Origin: Clostridiales bacterium | GTDB taxonomy: Bacteria; Bacillota; Clostridia; Christensenellales; Aristaeellaceae | Length of the DNA stretch: 7,161 bases | Direction: 5' to 3' | Assembly (NCBI GenBank): GCA_012522875.1 | Contig: JAAYJP010000191.1 | Coordinates: forward strand, 1-7,161 | In this document: in pieces, positions 1-6,652 of the stretch | How the letters are laid out: each line of letters opens with the position of its first letter | Position numbering within the stretch: position 1 is the first letter of the stretch | The notes under the pieces: model-generated | Seen by the model: only the letters and a program-made list of their open reading frames with translations | Database searches by the model: none | Told to the model about the DNA's origin: nothing | Position numbers and translations under genes: made by a program

Positions 1-179
1 AGGCCAAAGCACAGCAGGAAGGCGAGCTTCCATCCTTCCGGCACATCCCGGGCCTGGGCTGCCTCCCCCTGGGGGGAAACGGCATCCCGGAGGCCCCTGC
101 GCCTGAGGATCCATCCGTAGTACCCAATGCGCCAAAGCCTGTTCAGGGAGCGCTTTCTGCCTTCATCCTTGTGTGCCAA
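1..179 (-). CDS. Partial CDS, N-terminus of an unrecognised (possibly membrane) protein
   Basis: This is an open frame from a TTG codon at 179 that runs off the left edge, giving 59 codons with no stop. A GAGGT motif lies four bases upstream of the TTG, and an in-frame TGA is found a few codons further upstream, so the start cannot be far away. Codon third positions are mostly G or C, which supports real coding. The visible part begins with a basic, soluble stretch (Lys/Arg-rich, roughly residues 3-31, including three consecutive Arg). It then has an Ala/Gln/Glu-rich linker and turns hydrophobic at the edge (Leu-Ala-Phe-Leu-Leu-Cys-Phe), which could be the start of a first membrane helix. I do not recognise the family. 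It lies on the same strand as the transporter genes but more than 500 bases downstream, so it is probably a separate unit. No ATG start is available in this frame. Confidence 0.45.
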   Translation of the reverse strand, partial: MAHKDEGRKRSLNRLWRIGYYGWILRRRGLRDAVSPQGEAAQARDVPEGWKLAFLLCFG

Positions 180-215
180 TTGAACCTCTTGCTTCTCAGT
201 ATTGACTCAAATACC

Positions 216-239
216 GGGAAGCGGCCTGGCCGGCTTCCC
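216..239. other. GC-rich hairpin
   Basis: The arms GGGAAGC (216-222) and GCTTCCC (233-239) are perfect 7-bp complements around a 10-base GC-rich loop that can itself pair partly. No T-run follows on either strand, so it is not a standard intrinsic terminator. On the minus strand it sits about 37 bases before the TTG start of the gene at the left edge. It could therefore be a leader structure of that gene or part of a transcript end from the operon upstream. Its role is unknown. Confidence 0.4.
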
Positions 240-517
240 CAGCATCAGGGATTTTACCCTATTGTGAATGATGCTGCGGGCAGGGGTACATAAAAATGCT
301 GCCAGATCAAACCCATGGCTTTGGGTTTCGCGCGCCTTTTGCCGCTGCCTGCCTGTTTGCTGATCTGGACGGCTCCCCGCTCAGGCGCGTCCATGTAAAC
401 GGCCCGCTCTCCGGAGATGGTATCAGGCGCACCACCGCAAGCCCCAGGCACGCCCCATGGGCCGGGGAGAATGCCGGGTGCCAGCATAAGCTTCCGGATG
501 TCGGCTACTGCCTCATC

Positions 518-544
518 AAAAAAGGACGCCCGGCGTGTTTTTTT
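518..544 (-). terminator. Possible bidirectional terminator at the end of the operon
   Basis: A short hairpin (ACGC at 526-529, loop, GCGT at 533-536) is flanked by six A (518-523) on one side and seven T (538-544) on the other. Read on the minus strand, this is an A-run, the small GC stem, then six T, the layout of an intrinsic terminator that can work in both directions. It lies about 150 bases beyond the stop of the last permease gene and nothing better is nearer. The GC stem has only four pairs and is separated from the A/T pairing by unpaired C residues, so termination may be inefficient. Confidence 0.35.
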
Positions 545-694
545 CGCTCATGCCGGCTGCGTGTCCGTTCAAATTCAATGGCTTTCAATGTTCTGATTGG
601 TTTTCCCTGAACCAGCTATGCCAGAAAAACTCCAATAAATGTTGATTGTATTCGCGATTCCCCTTTCTCAGGAGACGCTGCGCATTCAATCCCT

Positions 695-1699
695 TCAAAC
701 ATCCCTGGGAAGCGCCGAAATCTGTTCCTTGCGCTTTCTGCCCGTCGTGATCTGTGACAAGGGGATTTTCTGTGCGAGAATCGCATCAACAGATACTACA
801 ACAATGAGTATCGAGCCCTTGATGACATCCTGCCAGTTTGCCTGTACCGCCAAACGTTGAAGGCCATTAAACAGAACGCCGATGAACAGCATCCCCCAAA
901 AAGTTTTAACCGCGCTCCCCCGCCCCCCGGAAAGTGAAGTGCCGCCAATCACAACGCCCGCAACAACCGACATTGTAAGGTCCCCGCCAAAAAGCGTATT
1001 GCCGGAGGACAGGCGCATTGCCATCAACACGCCGGCAACAGAGGTCGCGAAACCAAGAATCACAAATAACATGGTTTTATAGAAATCCACATTGATGCCC
1101 ACCATTTTGGCGACCACCAGGTTGCCGCCGGCAGCATAGACATTGCGGCCGAATTTCGTGTTTCGAAGCACATACCAGGTAATCAAAAACGCACCCAGGA
1201 AAAACAAAGTAATGTTGGGCATTCCCAAAAAATCGCCGTTTCCAAAGGCATTGAGCGCTGGATTCGGGAAATTTATGGGACGGCCGTTGGTATATGTCAG
1301 TGCAAAGCCTTTTAGCATGAGCATCATTGCCAAAGTTGCAACGAAAGCGTTTATTTTCAACTTGGATACCATAAACCCGTTGATCAGCCCAACGACAATC
1401 CCTGCGGAAACGCAGACCAGTATCGCGACAGGGACATTCACGCGTTTTGCAATGTCGGTGAACAGGATCGTAACAACCCCCAATAAGGAGCTTACCGATA
1501 AATCAAATTCCCCGCCAATAATGGAGATGGTCATTGCGAATGCGACGATTCCATAAAGCGAAATCTGTATGAAGATATTCTTGATGTTTGAAACGGTCAT
1601 GAAGCCGGATGCGGTCATCGTCAAGAGAATAACGGGCAGCGCCAGCGCAATGATAATAATATTGTCCTTGACCAGCCGACTGATATCAGCGCGTTTCAT
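695..1699 (-). CDS. Sugar ABC transporter permease, RbsC type (second permease)
   Basis: This is an integral membrane subunit of a carbohydrate ABC importer of the ribose/xylose class (BPD_transp_2 family). It is about 334 residues long, the usual size, and almost wholly hydrophobic. Family landmarks are the GGEFDLSVSS segment (about residues 62-71, matching the family's GG-x-DLSVGS) and the cytoplasmic stretch KFGRNVYAAGGN...VGIN (about 182-203), which contacts the ATPase. The tail after the last helix is basic. I chose the ATG at 1699 because AGGTGA lies five bases upstream. A GTG at 1708, directly after the stop of the preceding gene, is an in-frame alternative adding three residues. The gene follows the other permease with almost no gap, so the two are translationally linked. 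It presumably pairs with that permease as a heterodimer. Acidic E64 replaces the small or hydrophobic residue usual before DLS. Substrate unknown. Confidence 0.93.
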   Translation of the reverse strand: MKRADISRLVKDNIIIIALALPVILLTMTASGFMTVSNIKNIFIQISLYGIVAFAMTISIIGGEFDLSVSSLLGVVTILFTDIAKRVNVPVAILVCVSAGIVVGLINGFMVSKLKINAFVATLAMMLMLKGFALTYTNGRPINFPNPALNAFGNGDFLGMPNITLFFLGAFLITWYVLRNTKFGRNVYAAGGNLVVAKMVGINVDFYKTMLFVILGFATSVAGVLMAMRLSSGNTLFGGDLTMSVVAGVVIGGTSLSGGRGSAVKTFWGMLFIGVLFNGLQRLAVQANWQDVIKGSILIVVVSVDAILAQKIPLSQITTGRKRKEQISALPRDV

Positions 1700-1708
1700 C
1701 CCCGTCAC

Positions 1709-2683
1709 CTAACCTCTCTGCATTTGCCGGCGCTTGTTGACAACATCCAGTGCGAAAGCCAAGGCGATGACAAAGCCTTTCACGATCATTTGCGGATAAG
1801 AGGACAAGCCAAGCAGATTCATCGAATTCGACAGGACCCCGATCACGATGACGCCAATAAGCGTATTGACAAAGCTCCCGCTTCCACCTTTCATGCTGAC
1901 CCCGCCTACAACGCAAGCGGCGATGGCTTCCAGCTCATAATTCGTGCCCGCCGTCGGATTGGCGCTCATAACGCGTGAAGGCAGCAGCACCCCCGCTATG
2001 CCTGAAATCAAGCCGCACATCATGAATGCCATCAGGAAGTAGAATTTGATATTCACGCCTGAGAGCCGCGCCGCCTTCGGATTGGAACCCACAAACAACA
2101 GCTTTCGTCCAAAGGAAGTCTTCGTCAAAATGAACTGGCAGATTACTATCAAAGCAAAAAAGACATATGCCGGGTTGGCTCCTTTTCCTATCCTGGTAAA
2201 AATCCCGGTGGCTGTGACCATCATGAACAACCCGCCTTGAATGATGAGCGCCAGGGCAGCTAAAACTGATTGCGCTCCATAGGTTGTTATAAAACTCTCC
2301 CCGAGCCTTCCGTTGACCCCAGCAATAATGCCGCCTTTGATCAGGCCGATGGCACCTGCAGCCAGGATCGGCAATATGATCGCAAGCCACTCCCGGCCGC
2401 CGTTTGCAACCGTAACCGCCATAATGCCGATCAGTGACATCATCGATCCCACAGAAAGATCAATACACCCGATGAGCAAAACAAATGTCATGCCACAGGC
2501 AAGGCACCCGATAACCGAAATCTGATTGAGAATATTGTTGAAGTTTGCCAGCGTAAGAAACCGGGGATAAAGAATCGCCACGACAGAAACCAGCAACAGC
2601 ATCAGAAAAAGGATGGCATTATTGCTGAGTATATCAACAATTCGGTTTTTTATCGAATCTTTTGGTCTGGCTGCAACTTCCAA
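1709..2683 (-). CDS. Sugar ABC transporter permease, RbsC type (first permease)
   Basis: This is a membrane permease of the BPD_transp_2 family, 324 residues, with a short basic N-terminus (about 1-22) followed by repeated hydrophobic helices. The IGCIDLSVGS segment (about residues 71-80) and the cytoplasmic stretch TSFGRKLLFVGSN...SGVN (about 190-212) are hallmarks of ribose/xylose/AI-2 type permeases. The start is a TTG at 2683. GGAG lies five bases upstream, and the next in-frame ATG (residue 28) would remove most of the first helix. The stop, TAG at 1709-1711, directly abuts the next permease gene, while the ATPase stop is only 18 bases upstream, so all three are one transcript. It is clearly different in sequence from the second permease, so the pair is not a recent duplication. 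Two-permease systems are known in this class (rhamnose, AI-2 and galactofuranose importers), but nothing here fixes the substrate. Confidence 0.93.
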   Translation of the reverse strand: MEVAARPKDSIKNRIVDILSNNAILFLMLLLVSVVAILYPRFLTLANFNNILNQISVIGCLACGMTFVLLIGCIDLSVGSMMSLIGIMAVTVANGGREWLAIILPILAAGAIGLIKGGIIAGVNGRLGESFITTYGAQSVLAALALIIQGGLFMMVTATGIFTRIGKGANPAYVFFALIVICQFILTKTSFGRKLLFVGSNPKAARLSGVNIKFYFLMAFMMCGLISGIAGVLLPSRVMSANPTAGTNYELEAIAACVVGGVSMKGGSGSFVNTLIGVIVIGVLSNSMNLLGLSSYPQMIVKGFVIALAFALDVVNKRRQMQRG

Positions 2684-2701
2684 TTCACTCCGCTTCCTTT
2701 C

Positions 2702-4192
2702 TTATCCGAGTGCAAACCCCATAATATCTTCTGGTTTCAGACCCTCATGATTCTCCACGCATGTTTGCAGGCACCCCTCATACATCACCATGATTCGGTC
2801 GGACAATGCAAAAATCTCCGGCAACTCTGATGAAATCATGATCACGGACTTTCCCCTTTTGACCATTTCGTAAATAAGAAGGTATATTTCATACTTCGCT
2901 CCAACATCGATGCCACGCGTTGGCTCGTCCAGGATAAGGATATCCGCATCATTGTAGAGCCATTTGGCCAAAACAACTTTTTGTTGATTCCCGCCTGACA
3001 GCTGGTCCAGGCGGTGATGAATTGAGGGTGTTTTGACTCCCAATTCCTGCACCATGCGCTTCGCTTCACGAACTTCTTTGCGCCGGTTAAGCACAATACC
3101 CCTGGACACCTTATCCAGATTGGTAATTGTGATATTCTTCATCACTGACAGTTCTATGGATGAGCCCTCATCTTTGCGATCTTCTGGGACCAGCCCGATG
3201 GACAGGGCTTTGGCATTCATGGTTGAACGGATCGATACCTTTTTCCCGTCAACCCAAAAATCGCCTTTTTCAATCTTATCGGCTCCAAACACTGCCCGCG
3301 CTATCTCGCTTCGCCCCGATCCGACCAGCCCGGCAATGCCAAGGATTTCTCCCCGGTAAAGCGTAAAATTGATGCCTTGCAGAAAGCCAGGGGTAAACAG
3401 GTTTTTTACATCGAGGACCGGTTCCCCAATCGGATGGGCTTCACGCTCGGGAAATTCATAATCCATGCTGCGCCCCACCATCTGTTCGATCAAATAGGGC
3501 TTTGTGGTCTCGGCTACATCCAGTGTGCAAATGTTTTTTCCGTCTCGCAGCACTGTCAGGCGGTCACAAATCTGGAATATTTCCTCAAGCCGGTGGGAGA
3601 TATAAATAATCGTTATGCCTTTGTTCTTCAAAATGCGGATGATGTTGAACAGTTTGTGTATCTCCTCAGAGGACAAAGTTGCTGTTGGCTCATCCATGAC
3701 GATGATCTTGCTATCCAGCATCAAAGCGCGGGCGATTTCCACCATTTGTTTTTCTGCAATAGACAGTTCAGAAACCAAACGGCCCGGGTCCATTTCGAAA
3801 TCGATGCTTTTCATGAATCCATTAAACTCGGCAGTCATGCTTTTCCAGTCGATAATCCCTCTGGAATCGCTTTTCAGCCTGCCAAGGAAAGCGTTCTCTA
3901 AGGTTGATAAGCTCAGCACAAGATTCAGTTCCTGGAAAACAAAGCTGATTCCGCCCGCCATCGCCTCGCGGATATTTCTAAATACGGTAGGTACGCCATT
4001 GATCAGGATTTCTCCCTTGTCCGCAGCGTATACGCCGTTGAGTATTTTCATCAGCGTTGATTTGCCGGCCCCGTTCTCACCGAGCAATGCATGGATTTCG
4101 CCTGCACGGACATTCAAGTCAACATTGTCAAGCGCGACAGTTGACCCAAAAGCCTTTGTGATGCCTCTCATTGAAAGGATATGTTCCTGCAT
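2702..4192 (-). CDS. Sugar ABC transporter ATP-binding protein, two fused ATPase domains (RbsA/MglA type)
   Basis: This cytoplasmic ATPase of a monosaccharide importer has 496 residues, the normal size for the duplicated RbsA/MglA/XylG family. Domain 1 carries Walker A GENGAGKS (38-45), Q-loop Q87, a degenerate signature LSIAEKQ (143-149), Walker B with DE at 167-168 and switch histidine H200. Domain 2 carries a degenerate Walker A GLVGSGRSE (288-296, no Lys), the family motif PEDRKDEG (336-343), a canonical signature LSGGNQQ (398-404), Walker B with DE at 422-423, and SSE (454-456) where the switch His would be. This asymmetry, with one site catalytically competent in each half, is typical of the family and not a defect. 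I chose the ATG at 4192 because a GGGGGGA tract lies seven bases upstream and the product then starts like its relatives. An ATG at 4207 would add five residues but has no ribosome binding site. It is followed after 18 bases by the first permease gene. Confidence 0.95.
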   Translation of the reverse strand: MQEHILSMRGITKAFGSTVALDNVDLNVRAGEIHALLGENGAGKSTLMKILNGVYAADKGEILINGVPTVFRNIREAMAGGISFVFQELNLVLSLSTLENAFLGRLKSDSRGIIDWKSMTAEFNGFMKSIDFEMDPGRLVSELSIAEKQMVEIARALMLDSKIIVMDEPTATLSSEEIHKLFNIIRILKNKGITIIYISHRLEEIFQICDRLTVLRDGKNICTLDVAETTKPYLIEQMVGRSMDYEFPEREAHPIGEPVLDVKNLFTPGFLQGINFTLYRGEILGIAGLVGSGRSEIARAVFGADKIEKGDFWVDGKKVSIRSTMNAKALSIGLVPEDRKDEGSSIELSVMKNITITNLDKVSRGIVLNRRKEVREAKRMVQELGVKTPSIHHRLDQLSGGNQQKVVLAKWLYNDADILILDEPTRGIDVGAKYEIYLLIYEMVKRGKSVIMISSELPEIFALSDRIMVMYEGCLQTCVENHEGLKPEDIMGFALG

Positions 4193-4212
4193 TGGAAATC
4201 CCCCCATTTATA

Positions 4213-4239
4213 CTCGGAGGCGGATTAACCGCCCCCGAG
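4213..4239 (-). promoter_or_regulatory. Strong intercistronic stem-loop after the binding-protein gene
   Basis: Two 11-base arms (4213-4223 and 4229-4239) surround a five-base loop. On the plus strand one position is an A/C mismatch, but in minus-strand RNA that position becomes a G-U pair, so the transcript forms an uninterrupted 11-bp, GC-rich helix. It lies between the double TAA of the binding-protein gene (34 bases away) and the ATPase start. No T-run follows, so it is not an ordinary terminator. Hairpins at this place in binding-protein operons commonly protect the upstream message from 3' decay or partly attenuate transcription, giving more binding protein than membrane subunits. I infer the same role here. 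Confidence 0.65.
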
Positions 4240-4273
4240 CATATGGTTTTACAGTTATATTGAAACTAAGTTA

Positions 4274-5230
4274 TTACCATCCCCAGCCTTCCCACTCGGC
4301 CACATTTTCAAGTGTGACAAGGGGGCTCATGCATTTGAACCATTCCTGATCGCCATTTTTGATTTCTCCGTCCATCACAGCAATTACGGCCTCAACACCA
4401 AGCTGGCCCTCTTCTTTGGCGGAATGAAGTACGGAGCCATAGAGTTCCCCAGACTTGATCGCGGCAACGCCAACATTGTTGGCCCCCGTGGAAACCGCCT
4501 TGATCTTCCCGGTTAGGCCCGCGGCAGCAATCGCCTGCTGGGCGCCCTGGAAAATCCCGTCGTCATGGGTGAAGAGGAATTCTATTTCATCACCAAAACG
4601 GGTGATATAGTCCTGCATGATTGACATTGCAATCGCCGGATCCCAGCCATCCACGTTTTGGGCAGCCAGGATTTCTATTCCGGGATACTGGCTGATAATT
4701 TCCTCAAAGCCCTTCTGGCGGTTTGTTGCTGGGTCTGTGCCTGCTGAACCCATCAGGCAAACAACTTTTGCGTTTTCACCGATCTGTTCAACACAGGCCC
4801 GTCCAGCAACGCGCCCCATCTCAACATTATCAGGGCCCGCAAACACGGGAATGGTTTCCGCAACGGAAGCATCAACTTTTGAGTCAATTATTGCATAGGC
4901 AATCCCCGACTCATTGAGGGTGTTGACAATCGTAATGGAACCCGCTGCATCTGCAGGGAAGTAGATGATTCCGTCATACCCCTGGTCTATGGCTGTCTTG
5001 ATCTGGTCAAGCTGCACTGACGCATCGGCCTGTCCATCGACAATGGTAAGCTCAATATTGTTTTCAGCAGCTGTGGCCATGGCCTGGGCATTCAAAGGTG
5101 CGCAGAAAGGAGCGGTAAAGAAGGCATTGGTAAAAAAGACTTTGCGCGCGGCGGGCGCCTCAGCAGAAGCGACGGCAAAACAGGATACAATCAGAATCGA
5201 GGTTAGAATCAACGCAAGCAGTTTTTTCAT
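4274..5230 (-). CDS. Extracellular sugar-binding protein of an ABC importer (RbsB-like, periplasmic-binding fold)
   Basis: This is the substrate-capture subunit, 318 residues, of the ribose-binding-protein-like group (Peripla_BP_4 type). The first 23-25 residues form a signal peptide: MKK, a hydrophobic core and Ala-Ser-Ala before Glu24. The core also contains Ile-Val-Ser-Cys (14-17), which fits a lipobox. It may thus be a lipoprotein anchored at Cys17 or a protein cleaved after Ala23. The mature part follows the family pattern: a beta strand KVFFTNA (about 30-36), a DGQADASVQLDQI stretch typical of ribose-type binding proteins, DGIIYFPADA in the first lobe, and HDDGIFQGAQQAI with STGANNVG in the second. 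The start is supported by AAGGAGG ten bases upstream, and the gene ends with two consecutive TAA stops. A hairpin separates it from the ATPase gene. The ligand is probably a monosaccharide or related polyol, and cannot be specified further. Confidence 0.95.
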   Translation of the reverse strand: MKKLLALILTSILIVSCFAVASAEAPAARKVFFTNAFFTAPFCAPLNAQAMATAAENNIELTIVDGQADASVQLDQIKTAIDQGYDGIIYFPADAAGSITIVNTLNESGIAYAIIDSKVDASVAETIPVFAGPDNVEMGRVAGRACVEQIGENAKVVCLMGSAGTDPATNRQKGFEEIISQYPGIEILAAQNVDGWDPAIAMSIMQDYITRFGDEIEFLFTHDDGIFQGAQQAIAAAGLTGKIKAVSTGANNVGVAAIKSGELYGSVLHSAKEEGQLGVEAVIAVMDGEIKNGDQEWFKCMSPLVTLENVAEWEGWGW

Positions 5231-5240
5231 GGTTAGTTTT

Positions 5241-5247
5241 CCTCCTT
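5241..5247 (-). promoter_or_regulatory. Ribosome binding site of the binding-protein gene
   Basis: The minus strand reads AAGGAGG here, ten bases before the ATG at 5230. It is the best Shine-Dalgarno match in the window, consistent with high expression of the binding protein relative to the other subunits. Confidence 0.7.
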
Positions 5248-5310
5248 TTTTATTGTTGATCTGAAAGCATTCGGATGGTTCTGTGTTATGGAATACCCCC
5301 TTCTTTTTTT

Positions 5311-5331
5311 AAGGTGAACGAATATCACCTT
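5311..5331. promoter_or_regulatory. Perfect 7-bp inverted repeat in the gap before the binding-protein gene, operator-like
   Basis: AAGGTGA (5311-5317) and TCACCTT (5325-5331) are exact complements seven bases apart. They lie in the 207-nt gap between the isomerase stop and the binding-protein start, about 80 bases upstream of that start. In the minus-strand direction an A7 run follows, so it is not a terminator for this transcript. It could be a protein-binding site for a second promoter, or a hairpin in a read-through transcript. I found no convincing -35/-10 pair around it. TTCACC, 17 bases, TATTCC is the closest and is poor. Confidence 0.4.
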
Positions 5332-5437
5332 GTATCCTGCAAAACAGACTGGAAAACGCTGGCTGCTTTGAAAGCTCCGCAATCATTCTTAACATGGTGA
5401 ATTGGCCCCTGCGCGGTATTTCCGCAAAAGCCCATCC

Positions 5438-6652
5438 TCACTGAAGGCTTGGCGTTTCAGGATGCTCGGCAAAATGGCGCAGGAGTACCAGCGGCTCGGA
5501 TGATGACTGATTGGTCAATTCCACGCCGCTGCGGGAAGCTTCTTCCGATACAAAGTACTCATCATGCGTCAGCTCCCCAAAGCGGATCATGCTGGGAGAG
5601 GACAGTTCCATCCCATTGATCGTCCCATGCCCCTGGATGCAAACAAGGCCGTAGGCCACCTTATCCTTCAATGTTGCGGACTTGCCGGGCATAATCGTGG
5701 TTCGGCGTGCCCCGATGACCTTGTTGCGGTAGCATATCCATTCATCCACGCAGCCCTGTGTCGCCATCTCCTCCGTATTTTCGACTGTAAACGGCACCAT
5801 CCGGCGGTGCTGGAAGAACATCGGGTCCAGGTTCAGTTCCCAGTCAATGACATCCAGCAGGTACTCATAATCACCCAGCCTGTCTTCAGGGCAGTCCTTC
5901 CAGAGCAGGTTTTCCGGAACTACATGATCAAAATACAGCACGGACTGGTACATGGCAAAAACATCAGAGGCAAACTGCGGCTCATACGTGCAGAGGCTTG
6001 CCGGTGCATGAAGCACTCCCGGCGGCACATCCCATCCGGTGTCCATGTCAATTGCGTATGCCCTGGACAGGGACAGAATCCTGTTATCCCCTTTCGCAAA
6101 GGATTTCAGGGCTTTGGCCACTTCCTCCCTGCTTGTTCCCGGGTTGAGCCCAAAGAATGTAAAGGGGAACTCGGCACCGTAGTTGTTATACTGCGCCGGG
6201 AAAAAATACATTTCCGGCTTCCCGCTCGCGCTGACCAGCGCCGCATGCTCATCATCGTGGTGGATATGATGGGGCAGCGGCCCCTTATTGTCGAAAAATT
6301 TTGAATATATGGGCCACTTTCCATACTTGCTGAACAGGCCGCCGCCAATCAAGCCGCCCTTGAGATGCCCCACCGCGTCGATGAGGAGCGCCTTCTCTTT
6401 TCCGTCATCCGTAACAATATAGCTTAATCCTTCATCCTCAGGCGTGCCGGGGCCATTGTCAGCCGGGGTGGTTGAAGAAAACCAGCGCTCATCTATCCCC
6501 CCGCGCTCCAGGCCCAAAGCGAAATAGTCATCCGGATGAAGGCGCAGCCGCCGGCCTGGCCGGCAGAAGGATCTGGGGACCCATGCAGGTGCCAGCCGGA
6601 CAACCCCTCTGCCCTGGTTGATTGCTTTCTCAATGACCGATATAGAACTCAT
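5438..6652 (-). CDS. Cupin-fold sugar isomerase related to class I mannose-6-phosphate isomerases
   Basis: The protein has 404 residues and looks cytoplasmic, with no signal peptide. It appears to interconvert an aldose and a ketose, or their phosphates, with a bound metal (inference). The central cupin carries HHIHHDDEHA (128-137), GKPE (144-147) and VPPGVLHA (209-216). These line up with the Q-x-HPDDEYA, GKTE and VPAGT-x-HA motifs of bacterial phosphomannose isomerases, giving H129, H131, E147 and H215 as probable metal ligands, with His in place of the usual Gln. The N-terminal GGIDERWFSSTTPADNG (about 51-67) recalls the conserved 'GE-x-W' region. Residues about 290-400 look like a second cupin. 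The ATG at 6652 is preferred: GGAGG lies seven bases upstream, whereas the ATG at 6658 is too close to it. It is the first gene of the locus, directly before the sugar importer. It is not standard ManA. A non-catalytic sugar-binding cupin is the main alternative. Confidence 0.75.
   Translation of the reverse strand: MSSISVIEKAINQGRGVVRLAPAWVPRSFCRPGRRLRLHPDDYFALGLERGGIDERWFSSTTPADNGPGTPEDEGLSYIVTDDGKEKALLIDAVGHLKGGLIGGGLFSKYGKWPIYSKFFDNKGPLPHHIHHDDEHAALVSASGKPEMYFFPAQYNNYGAEFPFTFFGLNPGTSREEVAKALKSFAKGDNRILSLSRAYAIDMDTGWDVPPGVLHAPASLCTYEPQFASDVFAMYQSVLYFDHVVPENLLWKDCPEDRLGDYEYLLDVIDWELNLDPMFFQHRRMVPFTVENTEEMATQGCVDEWICYRNKVIGARRTTIMPGKSATLKDKVAYGLVCIQGHGTINGMELSSPSMIRFGELTHDEYFVSEEASRSGVELTNQSSSEPLVLLRHFAEHPETPSLQ

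Larger units (their letters stand above)
180..694. other. Gene-poor spacer downstream of the transporter operon
   Basis: This stretch of about 515 bases has no open frame with both a convincing ribosome binding site and a recognisable product. Overlapping frames of 77-104 codons exist on both strands between about 254 and 610. They are mutual shadows without Shine-Dalgarno sequences and the products resemble nothing I know. The stretch contains a GC-rich hairpin (216-239) and a terminator-like hairpin flanked by A and T runs (518-544), both listed separately. A TAAAAT hexamer on the minus strand around 251-256 resembles a -10 box but has no matching -35, so I cannot place the promoter of the gene at the left edge. 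Confidence 0.6.

Noticed and set aside
288..315. Nested short frame starts on both strands near 290-315
   Set aside because: They lack ribosome binding sites and coding-like codon patterns.
296..610. 104-codon plus-strand open frame
   Set aside because: It has no Shine-Dalgarno site and no recognisable product, and it runs through the terminator-like hairpin and its T-run. It is probably chance in GC-rich sequence.
3377..4349. Long plus-strand open frames opposite the ATPase gene (174 and 244 codons)
   Set aside because: They are antisense shadows of a clearly real ATPase gene with all motifs intact. They have no start signals of their own.
5351..5364. CcpA catabolite site (cre-like GGAAAACGCTGGCT)
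   Set aside because: The core ACG-x-T and inner C fit, but both outer conserved positions (T1 and A14) are wrong. It is too weak to annotate without conservation data.
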